From contig CAWHYZ010000010.1 of the NCBI GenBank assembly GCA_963833605.1, positions 310,001 through 374,000 of the forward strand: a stretch of DNA of 64,000 bases, written 5' to 3'. Made by a program: the position numbers and the translations under genes. A model generated the notes under the pieces. The model did not search any database and was not told the DNA's origin. It saw nothing but the letters and a program-made list of their open reading frames with translations. This document shows, one piece after another, positions 53,617 to 63,422 of this stretch. Positions within the stretch are counted from its first letter, which is position 1. The number at the start of each line of letters is the position of its first letter. Source of the stretch: JAFAXD01 sp963833605. Lineage in GTDB: Bacteria; Pseudomonadota; Alphaproteobacteria; Rhizobiales; Xanthobacteraceae.

Positions 53617-54786
53617 ATGAACCCGAAAGCAAAAGCCAGCGTGCTGACTGCAGCGGCGGTGTTGCTGGCCGCCTGCGTGGCGACCGCCGAGGCAAAGGAC
53701 AAGGTCAAGGTCGGATTCATCGGGCCTTTGACCGGGGGCGTGTCAGTCAACGGCATCGGTGGCCGCAACTCGGCTGATCTCGCGGTCCGGCTGCGCAACG
53801 CGGACCCAAAAGCCAAATACGATTACGAACTCGTCGTGCTCGACGACGAATGCAAGCCGAACATCGCCGTACAGGTTGCGACCAAGATGGCGGCCGACAA
53901 GGAGATCATCGCTGGCGTCACCCACTATTGCTCGACGACGGCGATCGCCACCGTCGACGTTTATCACAAGTTCGGGTTTCCCGTGATTGTTTGGGGTGCA
54001 GTCCTGCCCGACATTACCTATCGCAACAAATACGCGGAGGTGCATCGCGTTAACGGCACCATGATCAATCAGAATCAAACCAATGCGGCGCTCCTTTCCA
54101 AGCTCGGTTACAAAACCTTCGCGGTCATCCATGACACCACCGATTACGGCAAGGGACACAATCAATACTTCGGCGAGGCGCTTGCCAAACTGGGCGGCAA
54201 GATCGTCGGGACCTTCGGGGTGACCGCGGACCAACAGGACTTCACCGCTGAGCTCACGCAGATCAAGGCGCTCAATCCGGAAGTCATCTATTTCGGCGGA
54301 CTCACTCCGATCGGAGTGCGCATTCGCGCGCAAATGGACAAGCTCGGCCTCAAGGCGGTGTTCGACGGCACCTCCGGCATCGTCTCCGACGCTTACATCC
54401 AGGGCCTCGGCCCGCTGGCGGAGGGTACGCTGGCGTTCCGCGAAGGCGCTCCGACCGAGAAGCTGCCGGGCGGCAAGTTCTTCATGGAAAAGTACGTCGC
54501 CCAGAAGTACGACAATCCGCCCGAGGCCTACGGCGCCTTCGCGTTTGCGGCGATGAGCATGATCCTCGATACGATCGAAAAGGTCGGTCCGGATCGCAAA
54601 AAGGTCATTGAAGATCTCGCCAACGTGAAGGACCGTGACTCGATCGTTGGCACCATCACGTTCGACGATCATGGCCAGAATACCGTACCTGTCATCACCA
54701 GCTACGTAATCCAGGACGGCAAGTTCGTAGAGTGGGACGACAGCGAGTACGCGTCCGGCAAGCGCAAACTGCCAGGACAGAAATAG
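53617..54786 (+). CDS. Liv-type ABC substrate-binding protein
   Basis: 389 aa from ATG 53617 with GGAGG 6 bases upstream. Signal MNPKAKASVLTAAAVLLAACVATAEA; the LAAC could be a lipobox, but AEA|K cleavage is also possible. Then KVKVGFIGPLTGGVSVNGIGGRNSADLAV, leucine-binding-protein fold, with FAVIHDTTDYGKGHNQYFGEAL. Binds a branched-chain amino acid or a related amide or aromatic acid. Confidence 0.92.
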   Translation: MNPKAKASVLTAAAVLLAACVATAEAKDKVKVGFIGPLTGGVSVNGIGGRNSADLAVRLRNADPKAKYDYELVVLDDECKPNIAVQVATKMAADKEIIAGVTHYCSTTAIATVDVYHKFGFPVIVWGAVLPDITYRNKYAEVHRVNGTMINQNQTNAALLSKLGYKTFAVIHDTTDYGKGHNQYFGEALAKLGGKIVGTFGVTADQQDFTAELTQIKALNPEVIYFGGLTPIGVRIRAQMDKLGLKAVFDGTSGIVSDAYIQGLGPLAEGTLAFREGAPTEKLPGGKFFMEKYVAQKYDNPPEAYGAFAFAAMSMILDTIEKVGPDRKKVIEDLANVKDRDSIVGTITFDDHGQNTVPVITSYVIQDGKFVEWDDSEYASGKRKLPGQK

Positions 54787-54881
54787 TGGACACTGAACCG
54801 CTTCGTCGCCGTCATCGCCCGACCAGCGGGCATGACGGGGATCAAGATGCTGCGAACCAGTCACCCCTTTTGTAGATCAGC

Positions 54882-55802
54882 ATGAACGCGGGGCTCGTCG
54901 CCCAGTACGTCATGAACGGGCTGATGCTCGGCATGATGTATGCCCTGGTGGCGGTCGGTTTCACGTTGTTCTTCGGCGTCCTCGATATCATCAAGTTCTC
55001 ACACGGTGACGTCCTCACGGTCGGCGCGTTCGCAGCGCTCGCGACCTACATTGGCGTTGCAGCCGCAGGGATCGCCTCGCCAGCCCTTGCGCTGTTGGCC
55101 ATGCTGATCATCGCGACGCTCGCCATGGCGGTCCTCGGCATGCTGATCGCGCGCTACCTGGTGCTGCCGCTACGCGGCGCGCCGGCCATCAATACGCTGC
55201 TGATAACGCTGATGCTGGGCACGGTGTTGCGCGAGTCGGTGCGGCTGTTCTATCCGCAGGGCGCCAATCCCAAGCCGTTTCCCGCGCTGCTGCCGAACGC
55301 ATCGGTCGCGCTCGGCTCTTTCAACCTGCGTCTCGACAACGTCATGATGCTGACTGCCGGGGTCCTGGTCATTGTCGGTGTGCAATTTCTACTCAATCGC
55401 ACGAAGCTCGGCCTTGCCATTCGAGCTGTGGCACAGGATGAAGAAACGGCGCGTACGATGGGAGTCAACTTTACTGCGATCGTGCTTATTACCTTCGCAA
55501 TCGGCTCGGCGCTCGCCGCATTCGCCGAAATCATGAACGGACTCTACTACAACGAGATCAACTTCGGCATCGGCCTCTATCTCGGTGTGGTCGGCTTTGC
55601 GGCGGCAATCATCGGCGGTCTTGGCAGCATCTATGGTGCGATCATCGGCGGGTTTATGTTCGCCGCATTGCAGACCATCGGTGCCGTCGCGCTGCCGTTT
55701 GCCAGTGCCTACAAGGATGTGTTCGCCTTTGCGGTGGTCATCGCCATCATGGCTTGGCGCCCGACCGGCCTGATTCGCGAAAAAATCAGCGAGCGCGTAT
55801 GA
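54882..55802 (+). CDS. livH: Liv-type ABC permease LivH
   Basis: 306 aa, about eight membrane helices. LGMMYALVAVGFTLFFGVLDIIKFSHGDVLTVGAF is diagnostic, as is AIIGGLGSIYGAIIGGFMF. Its TGA overlaps the livM ATG. Confidence 0.92.
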   Translation: MNAGLVAQYVMNGLMLGMMYALVAVGFTLFFGVLDIIKFSHGDVLTVGAFAALATYIGVAAAGIASPALALLAMLIIATLAMAVLGMLIARYLVLPLRGAPAINTLLITLMLGTVLRESVRLFYPQGANPKPFPALLPNASVALGSFNLRLDNVMMLTAGVLVIVGVQFLLNRTKLGLAIRAVAQDEETARTMGVNFTAIVLITFAIGSALAAFAEIMNGLYYNEINFGIGLYLGVVGFAAAIIGGLGSIYGAIIGGFMFAALQTIGAVALPFASAYKDVFAFAVVIAIMAWRPTGLIREKISERV

Positions 55803-56965
55803 TGGCGGGAAACCCCGGAGCGCGCGCATCGCTGGCCCTTGGCGCAGGCGCGCTCGCCCTCGTCGCGGCGTATCTGATTGCACTGCTCGGGGCCGAGCGG
55901 CAGCCGATCGTCATCGGCCTCCTGGCGGCCGGTATTGCGGTCGCGGTCGCGGCTGCGCGGCTCGGGGCGCTGCGTCCGGTTGCCCGCTCATTTGCCGAAC
56001 ACGAGGATGCGCTCGCGGGCTGCGCGCTCCTCGCCATCTGTGTCGTGGCGGCGGTCTTCCATGACAATCATTTCGTGCTGCTGCTGGTGGTGACGGTTCT
56101 GCTCTACTCGGTCGCAACGCTCGGTCTCAACATCCAGTTCGGTTACGCGGGCGTGCTTAATTTCGCCGGCGCATCGTTCTTCGGAATCGGCGCCTATACG
56201 GCGGCCGTGCTCAACGCCCACACCGCAATCCCACACCTGCTGGTGCTGCTGATCGGCGGGTTGCTCGCCGCCCTGATCGGGTCGACGCTTTTGCTTCCGG
56301 TGTTGCGCACGCGCGGGCACTATGCGGCCCTCGTCACCATCGCGTTCGCGCTGCTGCTGCGAACTTTCCTCGAAGTCAACGACATCCTGGGCGGCCCGCA
56401 GGGTCTGCAGGTCAAGGGCATGCAGGTGCTGGGTTGGTCGTTCAACGACAATATCGAGATCGCTAAAGGCTTCGAACTCTCATTCTACATCAACTATTTC
56501 GTCGTCAGCTTGCTGCTGCTCGCAGGCGCATTCATCCTGGTGCGGCGGCTGGAGCGATCCTGGATCGGACTCGATCTCGACGCATTGCGGCTCGACGAAA
56601 CCGCGGCAAGCTGCTTCGGCCTCGACATTGCGCGCTGGAAGATCACCGCCTTTCTGCTGGGAAACTTTCTCATTGGGATCGCCGGCGCCCTGTTTGGCAT
56701 GGTCGGCGGCTTCGTCGGCCCCAACAACTATACGTTCGCCAACTCGCTCATTCTGGTGTCGATCCTCCTGCTGGGCGGAATTGGCAATCCGTGGGGAGTG
56801 ATAGCGGCAACTGCGATCGTGGTGATCATCCCCGAGAAACTGCAGACCATCCAGGAATATCGCTTCCTGCTGTACGCGCTGATCGTCATCGCGGTATTGC
56901 TGTTTCGACCCGAGGGTCTGCTGCCGCGCCCAATCCGTCGCTACTTTCCGGGCTGGCGGCCGTGA
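55799..56965 (+). CDS. livM: Liv-type ABC permease LivM
   Basis: 388 aa from ATG 55799, overlapping the livH stop. Hydrophobic throughout, with family motif FGYAGVLNFAGASFFGIGAYTAAVL and the C-terminal LLGGIGNPWGVIAATAIVVIIPEKL. The N-terminal ~65 residues carry extra membrane helices beyond the LivM core. Confidence 0.92.
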   Translation: MMAGNPGARASLALGAGALALVAAYLIALLGAERQPIVIGLLAAGIAVAVAAARLGALRPVARSFAEHEDALAGCALLAICVVAAVFHDNHFVLLLVVTVLLYSVATLGLNIQFGYAGVLNFAGASFFGIGAYTAAVLNAHTAIPHLLVLLIGGLLAALIGSTLLLPVLRTRGHYAALVTIAFALLLRTFLEVNDILGGPQGLQVKGMQVLGWSFNDNIEIAKGFELSFYINYFVVSLLLLAGAFILVRRLERSWIGLDLDALRLDETAASCFGLDIARWKITAFLLGNFLIGIAGALFGMVGGFVGPNNYTFANSLILVSILLLGGIGNPWGVIAATAIVVIIPEKLQTIQEYRFLLYALIVIAVLLFRPEGLLPRPIRRYFPGWRP

Positions 56966-57738
56966 GCCCGCTGATCGAGGCCCGGGCGCTGACGCGGACT
57001 TTCGGCGGCGTGGTTGCGCTCGACCGGCTCGATCTCGCGGTCGCGCGCAACGAGATTCTCGGACTGATCGGTCCCAACGGGTCGGGCAAGACCACGTTCT
57101 TCAACGTCGTGACGGGGATATACGGACCGGATGCCGGCCAGGTCACGTTTGACGGCAAGGATATGACCGGCGCTAGTCCGCAGGCCGTCTATCGCGCCGG
57201 CATCGCGCGCACATTTCAACGCTCGCGTCTGTCGCTGCCGCTGTCGATCCTCGACAACATCATCATTGGCAACCACAAGCGCCTCAATCACGGTCTCTGG
57301 TTCAATCTCGTGCGCCGCGCCGCGTTCAAGCGTGAATTCGAAACCAATTATTCGGCGGCGCGTGCCCTGGTCGACACATTCGAGCCGCAACTCGCCAACC
57401 GGCTGTTCGAGCCGGTCGCCGGGCTGCCGATGATCGACCGCCGCCGCATCGAGATCTGCCGGGCGCTGATCAGCGAGCCCAAACTGCTCCTGCTCGACGA
57501 GCCGTCCGCCGGCATGACGCATGAGGAAACCGTGGATCTGATGGAGGACATTCTGCAGGTGCGCGAGCGCAACAAAGCGCTGACCATCATCATCGTCGAG
57601 CATGAGATGGGCGTGATCGAGCGCATCACCGACCGCTGCGTCGTGCTCAATTTCGGACGTAAGATCGCCGAAGGGCCTTACCGTCGGGTCGCCGCTGATG
57701 CGCTGGTGCAGGAAGCTTACCTTGGGGTGGCCTCGTGA
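56962..57738 (+). CDS. livG: Liv-type ABC ATPase LivG
   Basis: 258 aa from GTG 56962, overlapping livM (GTGA). Walker A GPNGSGKTT and Walker B LLLLDEPSAGM are intact. The usual signature (LSYGQ/LSGGQ type) is replaced by GLPMIDRRRIEICRAL, so the C-loop Ser-Gly-Gly core is missing. If real, one of the two ATP sites formed with LivF is degenerate. Otherwise typical length. Confidence 0.9.
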   Translation: MSPLIEARALTRTFGGVVALDRLDLAVARNEILGLIGPNGSGKTTFFNVVTGIYGPDAGQVTFDGKDMTGASPQAVYRAGIARTFQRSRLSLPLSILDNIIIGNHKRLNHGLWFNLVRRAAFKREFETNYSAARALVDTFEPQLANRLFEPVAGLPMIDRRRIEICRALISEPKLLLLDEPSAGMTHEETVDLMEDILQVRERNKALTIIIVEHEMGVIERITDRCVVLNFGRKIAEGPYRRVAADALVQEAYLGVAS

Positions 57739-58445
57739 GCGGACGCCTTCAGATTGACGGCATCACCACCGCCTACGACAAGGCGGACGTGCTCGATGCG
57801 GTGTCGCTTTGTGCCGAAGCCGGGCGTATCACCTGCCTGCTTGGATCGAACGGCTCGGGCAAGACCACGCTGATCCGTTCGATTCTCGGGCTGACGCGGC
57901 CGCGCGCCGGCCGCATCACCTTCGACGGCCAGGATATCACCGACCTGCCGACCCACCGGATCATCGCCGCCGGCATTGCCTGCATCCCGGAAGGGCGCAA
58001 GGTCTTCCCCAAGCTCACGGTCGAAGAGAATTTGCGGATCGGCGGTTATCAGGAGCGCTCCGACGCCGCACTGCAGGAACGCATGGCCGAAATCCTTGGC
58101 ATCTTCCCGCGCCTCGCCGAGCGCCGCCTGCAGCTCGCCGGCACCCTGTCCGGCGGCGAGCAGGCCATGGTCTCGATCGGGCGCGGCTTGATGCGCGCGC
58201 CGAAACTCCTGTTGATCGACGAGCCGTCGCTCGGGCTTTCCCCGCTCTTGGTCAAAGAAAATTTCAGGATCATCCGCGAGATCAATCAACGGGGAATCAC
58301 GGTATTCCTGGTCGAGCAAAACGTGCATCAGACGTTGGCGATTTCCCATTACGGCTACGTGCTGGCCAAGGGCCGCGTGGTTGCCAATGGAAGCCCGAGT
58401 GAACTCGCGGACCGTCGCGAAGTGCGTGAGGCCTATTTCGGGTAA
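57735..58445 (+). CDS. livF: Liv-type ABC ATPase LivF
   Basis: 236 aa from GTG 57735, overlapping livG by four bases. Walker A GSNGSGKTT, signature TLSGGEQAMVSIGRGL, Walker B LLLIDEPSLGL. Completes a five-gene importer. Confidence 0.93.
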   Translation: MSGRLQIDGITTAYDKADVLDAVSLCAEAGRITCLLGSNGSGKTTLIRSILGLTRPRAGRITFDGQDITDLPTHRIIAAGIACIPEGRKVFPKLTVEENLRIGGYQERSDAALQERMAEILGIFPRLAERRLQLAGTLSGGEQAMVSIGRGLMRAPKLLLIDEPSLGLSPLLVKENFRIIREINQRGITVFLVEQNVHQTLAISHYGYVLAKGRVVANGSPSELADRREVREAYFG

Positions 58446-58475
58446 TGTGTGTGCCGGGCCCCGGGAGGCGCGCCG

Positions 58476-59669
58476 ATGAACGATCGCACCAACGACCCCG
58501 CCTTTCTGTATTTCCCCGATCACTATCGGTGGTCGATGGGATTGCTGATTTGCCTGGGAGGAGCGCCCTGGGGCGGAGCTGAAATCGACGAAGTCAACCG
58601 CGTCGGTCGTGCGCTCCGTGACAAGGTCGGCGACGATGCGGCCTGGTTTGCGGAGTGGACCCGCATGGGCGAGACCGTCGAGGCGCGCGGGCGTACGGCG
58701 CAGATGGAAGGTCATGCGCTCACCGCCGCCGCCTGTTTGCTGCGGGCGACGCGCTACTACCAAACCGGCGAGCGCTTCCTGCAGCCAAAGTCCCAGCTTG
58801 GCCTCGATGTCTATGCAAAATCCGTCAAGGCATTTCGCGATGCTGCTGCGCTGATGCGGCGCCCGCGTATCGAGCATGTGGAAGTCCCCTATCAGGGCAC
58901 AACGCTGCCGGCGCTCTTGGTGCATCCGGACACCGATGCGGCAGGTCCAGGCGGCGCGCCGGCGATGGTTTTTTTCGATGGTTTCGATGTGACCAAGGAA
59001 ATCCAGTACGGCTATGGGGTTCCCGATCTTGCGGCGCGCGGCATCGGCTGCCTGATCGTCGATGGTCCCGGCAACGGCGAGAGCGTGCGTTTTCGCAATC
59101 TCCCGCTGATCGCGGAAACCGAGCGCTACGCGACGCCAGCCTATGACTATCTGGCCGCCCGCCCCGAATTCGACCCAAAGCGCATCGGCGTGATGGCACT
59201 CAGCCTCGGCGGCTACTATGCGCCGCGGGCGGCTGCGCTCGAATCGCGTTTTGCCTGCTGCATCGCGTGGGGTGCGCAATGGGACTATCACGCCATCTGG
59301 AAAAAACGTGTCGACGAGCTGGCGGCGGGCAAAGTGCTGTCGCTTTCGGTGCCGCCCGAACACCTGCAATGGGTGCTGGGCGTCTCGAGCCAATCCGAGG
59401 CGCTCAAGAAGCTCGAAGCGTTCAAGCTCGATGGCATCGTGCAGAAGATGACGTGCCCGTTCCTGCTTGTGCACGGCGAAGGCGATGAGCAGATCTCGCT
59501 CGCTCTTGCACAGACATGCTTTGACGCCGTCGGGTCGAAGCAAAAGACGCTGAAGATCTTCAAGCGCCAGGAGGGCGGCTTCCACCACTGCCAGGTCGAC
59601 AACATCACCATCGGGGTCCACACTATGTGGGATTGGTTGGAAGACGTGCTCAGGCCGGGCCGCGTATAA
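58476..59669 (+). CDS. Alpha/beta hydrolase (FrsA-like)
   Basis: 397 aa from ATG 58476 with GGGAGG upstream. Helical N-terminal cap to ~120, then hydrolase core AMVFFDGFDVTKEIQYGYG, DGPGNGES, nucleophile elbow VMALSLGGYYAPRA near residue 245, late acid in HGEGDEQI and His in GGFHHCQV. Resembles FrsA/2,6-dihydroxypseudooxynicotine hydrolase-like C-C or ester hydrolases. Placed right after a liv importer, so it may act on the imported substrate. Confidence 0.82.
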   Translation: MNDRTNDPAFLYFPDHYRWSMGLLICLGGAPWGGAEIDEVNRVGRALRDKVGDDAAWFAEWTRMGETVEARGRTAQMEGHALTAAACLLRATRYYQTGERFLQPKSQLGLDVYAKSVKAFRDAAALMRRPRIEHVEVPYQGTTLPALLVHPDTDAAGPGGAPAMVFFDGFDVTKEIQYGYGVPDLAARGIGCLIVDGPGNGESVRFRNLPLIAETERYATPAYDYLAARPEFDPKRIGVMALSLGGYYAPRAAALESRFACCIAWGAQWDYHAIWKKRVDELAAGKVLSLSVPPEHLQWVLGVSSQSEALKKLEAFKLDGIVQKMTCPFLLVHGEGDEQISLALAQTCFDAVGSKQKTLKIFKRQEGGFHHCQVDNITIGVHTMWDWLEDVLRPGRV

Positions 59670-59673
59670 GCTC

Positions 59674-61413
59674 ATGAAAACCGAAACGCGCGATGGGATG
59701 CGCATCGATTGGGACGCGCCAATCCCAATGGACGACGGCGTGGTGCTGCGCGCCGATGTGTTCCGCCCGATCGGCGACGGCAATTGTCCAGTGATCCTGA
59801 GCTACGGGCCCTATGCCAAGGGCCTTGCCTTTCAGGAGGGCTACAAAGGCAACTGGGCACGGCTGATCAAGGCGGCGCCCGAGGTCCTCGCCGGATCGAG
59901 CAACAAATATCAGGTGTGGGAGCTGGTCGACCCGGAGAAATGGGTGCCGGATGGCTATGCCTGCGTGCGCGTCGATTCGCGCGGCGCCGGCCGTTCGCCC
60001 GGGGTGATCGATATCTGGTCTCCGCGTGAAGCGCAGGATCTCTATCGATGCGTCGAGTGGGCCGGCACGCAGTCATGGAGCAACGGCAAGGTCGGGATGA
60101 ACGGCATCTCCTATTTCGCCACCAACCAGTGGCAGGTCGCCGCGCTGCGACCGCCGCATCTCGCCGCGCTCTGTATCTGGGAAGGATTTGCCGACTATTA
60201 CCGCGAGCTCGCGCGCCACGGCGGGATTTTGAGCGATTTCATCGATAACTGGTACGACCGCCAGGTGCTGAGCGTGCAGCACGGCGTCGGCGACAAGGGT
60301 GGGCGCAGCCTGGTCACCGGCGAGCCGGTGGCCGGGCCGCAGACGCTGACACCGGACGAGCTCGCAAAAAACCATGCCGATCCCGGCGGCGACGCAGCAC
60401 GCAGGCCCCTGATCGACGATTACTATCGGGCCCGCATGGTCGATTTCGAGAAGATCGACGTGCCGCTGCTGTCGGCTGCCAACTGGGGCGGCCAGGGCCT
60501 GCACCCGCGTGGCAATTTCGAGGGATATCTGCGGGCGGGATCGAGACAGAAATGGCTCGAAGTGCACGGCGACACCCACTTCACGCATTTCTACAGCAAC
60601 TACGGCATGGGCTTGCAGAAGCGCTTCTTTGGGCACTTCCTCAAGGACGAGGCGACCGGCTGGGAGCAGCAGCCGCCCGTGTCATTGAACATCCGCCGGC
60701 CGGGCGAAAAATTCACACTGCGGGCCGAGACCGAATGGCCGCTCGCGCGCACCCAATGGACCAAGTATTACCTCGACCCAGAATGGTATGACCTCGTGAC
60801 CCGTGCTCCGACGCTCGAGACGAGGATCACCTACGAGGCGACCGGCGCAGGCGTCACATTCTTCACACCGGCGATGACCGAGGACCTCGAGATCACCGGC
60901 CCGGTCACGGCTAAGCTCTGGCTCTCATCCCACACCACCGATGCAGATGTTTTCCTGGTGCTCCGCGTGTTCGACCCGGACGGCAAGGAGGTCGTCTTCG
61001 TCGGGTCGAACGACCCGCGCACGCCGGTTGGGATCGGCTGGCTGCGCGCCTCGCAGCGCAAGCTCGATCCGCACGAGTCGCGCCCATATCGACCCTACCA
61101 TACCCATGATGAGGTATGGCCGCTCACGCCCGGCGTGCCGGTCGAGCTCGACATCGAAATCTGGCCGACCTCGATCGTCGTGCCGCCCGGATACCGGCTG
61201 GGACTGAGTGTGCGCGGCAAGGACTACGAATATGACGGCAGCGACGCCGGCCTTGCCAACGCACCCTATCCGATGAAAGGCGTCGGCCCGTTCACCCATA
61301 CAAACCCGAGCGATCGGCCGCCCGCGATCTTCGCGACCGAGAACACGCTGCACTTTGCGCATGGCAGAATGCCGTACCTGCTGCTGCCGATCATTCCGCC
61401 CGAGACAGAATAA
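59674..61413 (+). CDS. CocE/NonD-family serine hydrolase
   Basis: 579 aa X-Pro dipeptidyl-peptidase/cocaine-esterase-like enzyme. N-terminal WDAPIPMDDGVVLRADVFRP, oxyanion/nucleophile region RVDSRGAGRSPG and GKVGMNGISYFATNQWQ (Ser in GISYFA), Asp/His in the DVPLLSAANWGGQGLHPRGN and HGDTHFTHFY regions. A C-terminal jelly-roll (DLEITGPVTAKLWLSS..) completes the fold. Follows the FrsA-like gene after four bases, so it is cotranscribed. Acyl ester or amide substrate likely. Confidence 0.9.
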   Translation: MKTETRDGMRIDWDAPIPMDDGVVLRADVFRPIGDGNCPVILSYGPYAKGLAFQEGYKGNWARLIKAAPEVLAGSSNKYQVWELVDPEKWVPDGYACVRVDSRGAGRSPGVIDIWSPREAQDLYRCVEWAGTQSWSNGKVGMNGISYFATNQWQVAALRPPHLAALCIWEGFADYYRELARHGGILSDFIDNWYDRQVLSVQHGVGDKGGRSLVTGEPVAGPQTLTPDELAKNHADPGGDAARRPLIDDYYRARMVDFEKIDVPLLSAANWGGQGLHPRGNFEGYLRAGSRQKWLEVHGDTHFTHFYSNYGMGLQKRFFGHFLKDEATGWEQQPPVSLNIRRPGEKFTLRAETEWPLARTQWTKYYLDPEWYDLVTRAPTLETRITYEATGAGVTFFTPAMTEDLEITGPVTAKLWLSSHTTDADVFLVLRVFDPDGKEVVFVGSNDPRTPVGIGWLRASQRKLDPHESRPYRPYHTHDEVWPLTPGVPVELDIEIWPTSIVVPPGYRLGLSVRGKDYEYDGSDAGLANAPYPMKGVGPFTHTNPSDRPPAIFATENTLHFAHGRMPYLLLPIIPPETE

Positions 61414-61436
61414 GTCCAACCCAAAGGAGCATGGGC

Positions 61437-62411
61437 ATGAACCGTGCGATGCGTGTCGTTCTCGCGGCCGGGCTCGCCGTCTGCGCCTCAGCCGTCTGCG
61501 CGCAGGACTACCCGAACCGACTGGTCACGATCATCGTACCCTACCCGGCTGGCGGCCCCACCGATCAGATCGCGCGCGAGCTCGCGACGCAGTTCTCCGC
61601 CAAGCTCAAGCAGAACTTCGTGGTCGAGAACGTCAGCGGCGGCGGAACCACGATCGCCACCGGCCGCGTCGCACGCGCGGCGCCGGACGGCTACACGCTG
61701 CTGCTCCACAATCTGCAGATCTCCGCCAACGTCGCGCTCTATCCGAAGCTCGGCTTCGATACCGAGAAGGACCTCACGCCTGTCGGCTTTATCAACCACA
61801 ACCCGCTGGTGCTCACGGGGCGAAAATCGCTCGCACCGAATAGGCTTGGCGAGCTGATCGCGTTGATGAAGCGCGAGCCGCTGAAGATGGCGCATCCCGG
61901 CGCTGGCAGCACCGGGCATCTCGCCACCTCGCTGTTCGCCAAGGAAGCCAAGGTCGAAGTCATCCAGGTTCCTTACCGTGGCGCCGCGCCGGCGCTGCAG
62001 GATATCGCGGGCGACCACGTCGATCTGTTCTTCGCGACACCACAGTCGGTGGTGCAACAGGTCGCGGCCGGGCAAATCAAGGCTTACGGGATTACGGCAA
62101 AGCAGGAATCCGCGTTGTTTCCCAACGTCGCGAGCTTCGTCAAAGAACTCGGACCCAAGCTTGAGATTCTGTACTGGCACGCGCTGTTCGTGCCGGCCGG
62201 AACGCCACCGCCGGTGATCGACAAGCTCAATGCGGTGCTGCAGCAGGTGGCCGACGATCCGGCGATCGTCAAAGCCTGGGCCGACACCGGCGTTGCCCCC
62301 TATGCGAAGGACGAGCGTTCGCCGCAGGCTGCGCAAGCGCTGCTGCACTCCGAGATCGCGCGCTGGGGCCAGGTCGTGCGCGAGAACGATATTCAAGCGC
62401 CCGGACAATAG
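61437..62411 (+). CDS. Bug-type solute-binding protein
   Basis: 324 aa from ATG 61437 (AAGGAG 7 bases upstream; ATG 61431 is too close). Signal peptide MNRAMRVVLAAGLAVCASAVCAQ, then DYPNRLVTIIVPYPAGGPTDQIARELA, VVENVSGGGTTIATGRVARA and VPYRGAAPALQDIAGDHVDLFF. Tripartite tricarboxylate receptor, last gene of the liv-hydrolase unit. Confidence 0.92.
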   Translation: MNRAMRVVLAAGLAVCASAVCAQDYPNRLVTIIVPYPAGGPTDQIARELATQFSAKLKQNFVVENVSGGGTTIATGRVARAAPDGYTLLLHNLQISANVALYPKLGFDTEKDLTPVGFINHNPLVLTGRKSLAPNRLGELIALMKREPLKMAHPGAGSTGHLATSLFAKEAKVEVIQVPYRGAAPALQDIAGDHVDLFFATPQSVVQQVAAGQIKAYGITAKQESALFPNVASFVKELGPKLEILYWHALFVPAGTPPPVIDKLNAVLQQVADDPAIVKAWADTGVAPYAKDERSPQAAQALLHSEIARWGQVVRENDIQAPGQ

Positions 62412-62420
62412 GCCGACGCG

Positions 62421-63401
62421 CTAAGGTAATTTGAACATCAACAACTCGTCGGTCACATCACCGCCGCCGCAGCCCTTGTTGCCGCCGGCAAAATAGACGT
62501 CATCGCCGAGGGTAGCGCCGCCAAAGCCGTGGCGGCCGACCGGCGACGTGAGGGTGAGCCAACGATCGGTGGCGAGGTCATAGGCCTCGTTCTGATTGAA
62601 GGTGTGGCCATGGTCGCACTCGCCGCCAACCACGACGATGCGGTTTCGCGCCAGCGTCGCCCCCGCGGCGCTGCGTGCCGTCGGCATTGGGGCGGCTTTG
62701 CTCCAGCTGTCAGTCGCCGGGTCGTAGACATCATGCAGGTCGGTGTTGTCGGTCGTGTTGTTGGCCTTGCGGCCGCCTATTACGTGAAGCTTGCCATTCG
62801 CGGCGACGACCGAGAGATGATCGCGCGCGACCGGCAGCGGCGCCGCAAGGCGCCATTGTCCAGTCGCGGGATCGTAGATCTCGTGGGTTCCAGCCGTCAC
62901 CTTGTCGAGCCCACGCCCGCCGATCGCGTGCAGCTTGCCATCGAGCGCCGCGACGCCGACGGAACCACGCGGCTTTCCGAGCGGCGCAAGGCTGCGCCAG
63001 CTGTTGGCCGCCGGGTCGTATTCGAATGCGGTGTCGAGCGCGCCGGCGTGCACGTTGGCGGTAAAGCCGCCGATCACATAGAGCTTGCCGTTCATGCCGG
63101 CGACCCCGGGATGGCTGACCGCCCGCGGCATCGGCGCAAGCTCGCGCCACGTCCCCGTCGCGGGGTCGTATTCTTCCGCGCGCGGTGAGGCTTCGACACC
63201 CGGCACATAGCCGCCGAGCACATAGAGCTTGCCGTTCTGCGCTGCCATCCCGCTCTCGCCGCGCGGCGCGGGCAGATGGGATTTGACCGACCAAGTTCCG
63301 GACGGCTCGGCCGCGCGAGCGGGAAGTGATTGGGCGCACAGCGCGAGCGAAACAACCCCGAGGACAGCGTGGGTCCTTGTGCAGGACAGGAAGACGTTCA
63401 T
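62421..63401 (-). CDS. Secreted kelch-repeat beta-propeller protein
   Basis: 326 aa. Signal peptide ending SLPARAAE, then six kelch units, each with a GG near the second strand and YDPA..W at the end: GKLYVLGGYV, GKLYVIGGFT, GKLHAIGGRG, GKLHVIGGRK, NRIVVVGGEC, DDVYFAGGNK. A six-blade propeller, periplasmic. Binding partner unknown. Confidence 0.9.
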   Translation of the reverse strand: MNVFLSCTRTHAVLGVVSLALCAQSLPARAAEPSGTWSVKSHLPAPRGESGMAAQNGKLYVLGGYVPGVEASPRAEEYDPATGTWRELAPMPRAVSHPGVAGMNGKLYVIGGFTANVHAGALDTAFEYDPAANSWRSLAPLGKPRGSVGVAALDGKLHAIGGRGLDKVTAGTHEIYDPATGQWRLAAPLPVARDHLSVVAANGKLHVIGGRKANNTTDNTDLHDVYDPATDSWSKAAPMPTARSAAGATLARNRIVVVGGECDHGHTFNQNEAYDLATDRWLTLTSPVGRHGFGGATLGDDVYFAGGNKGCGGGDVTDELLMFKLP

Positions 63402-63422
63402 CGAGTCGCGCTCCCGCTTGTA

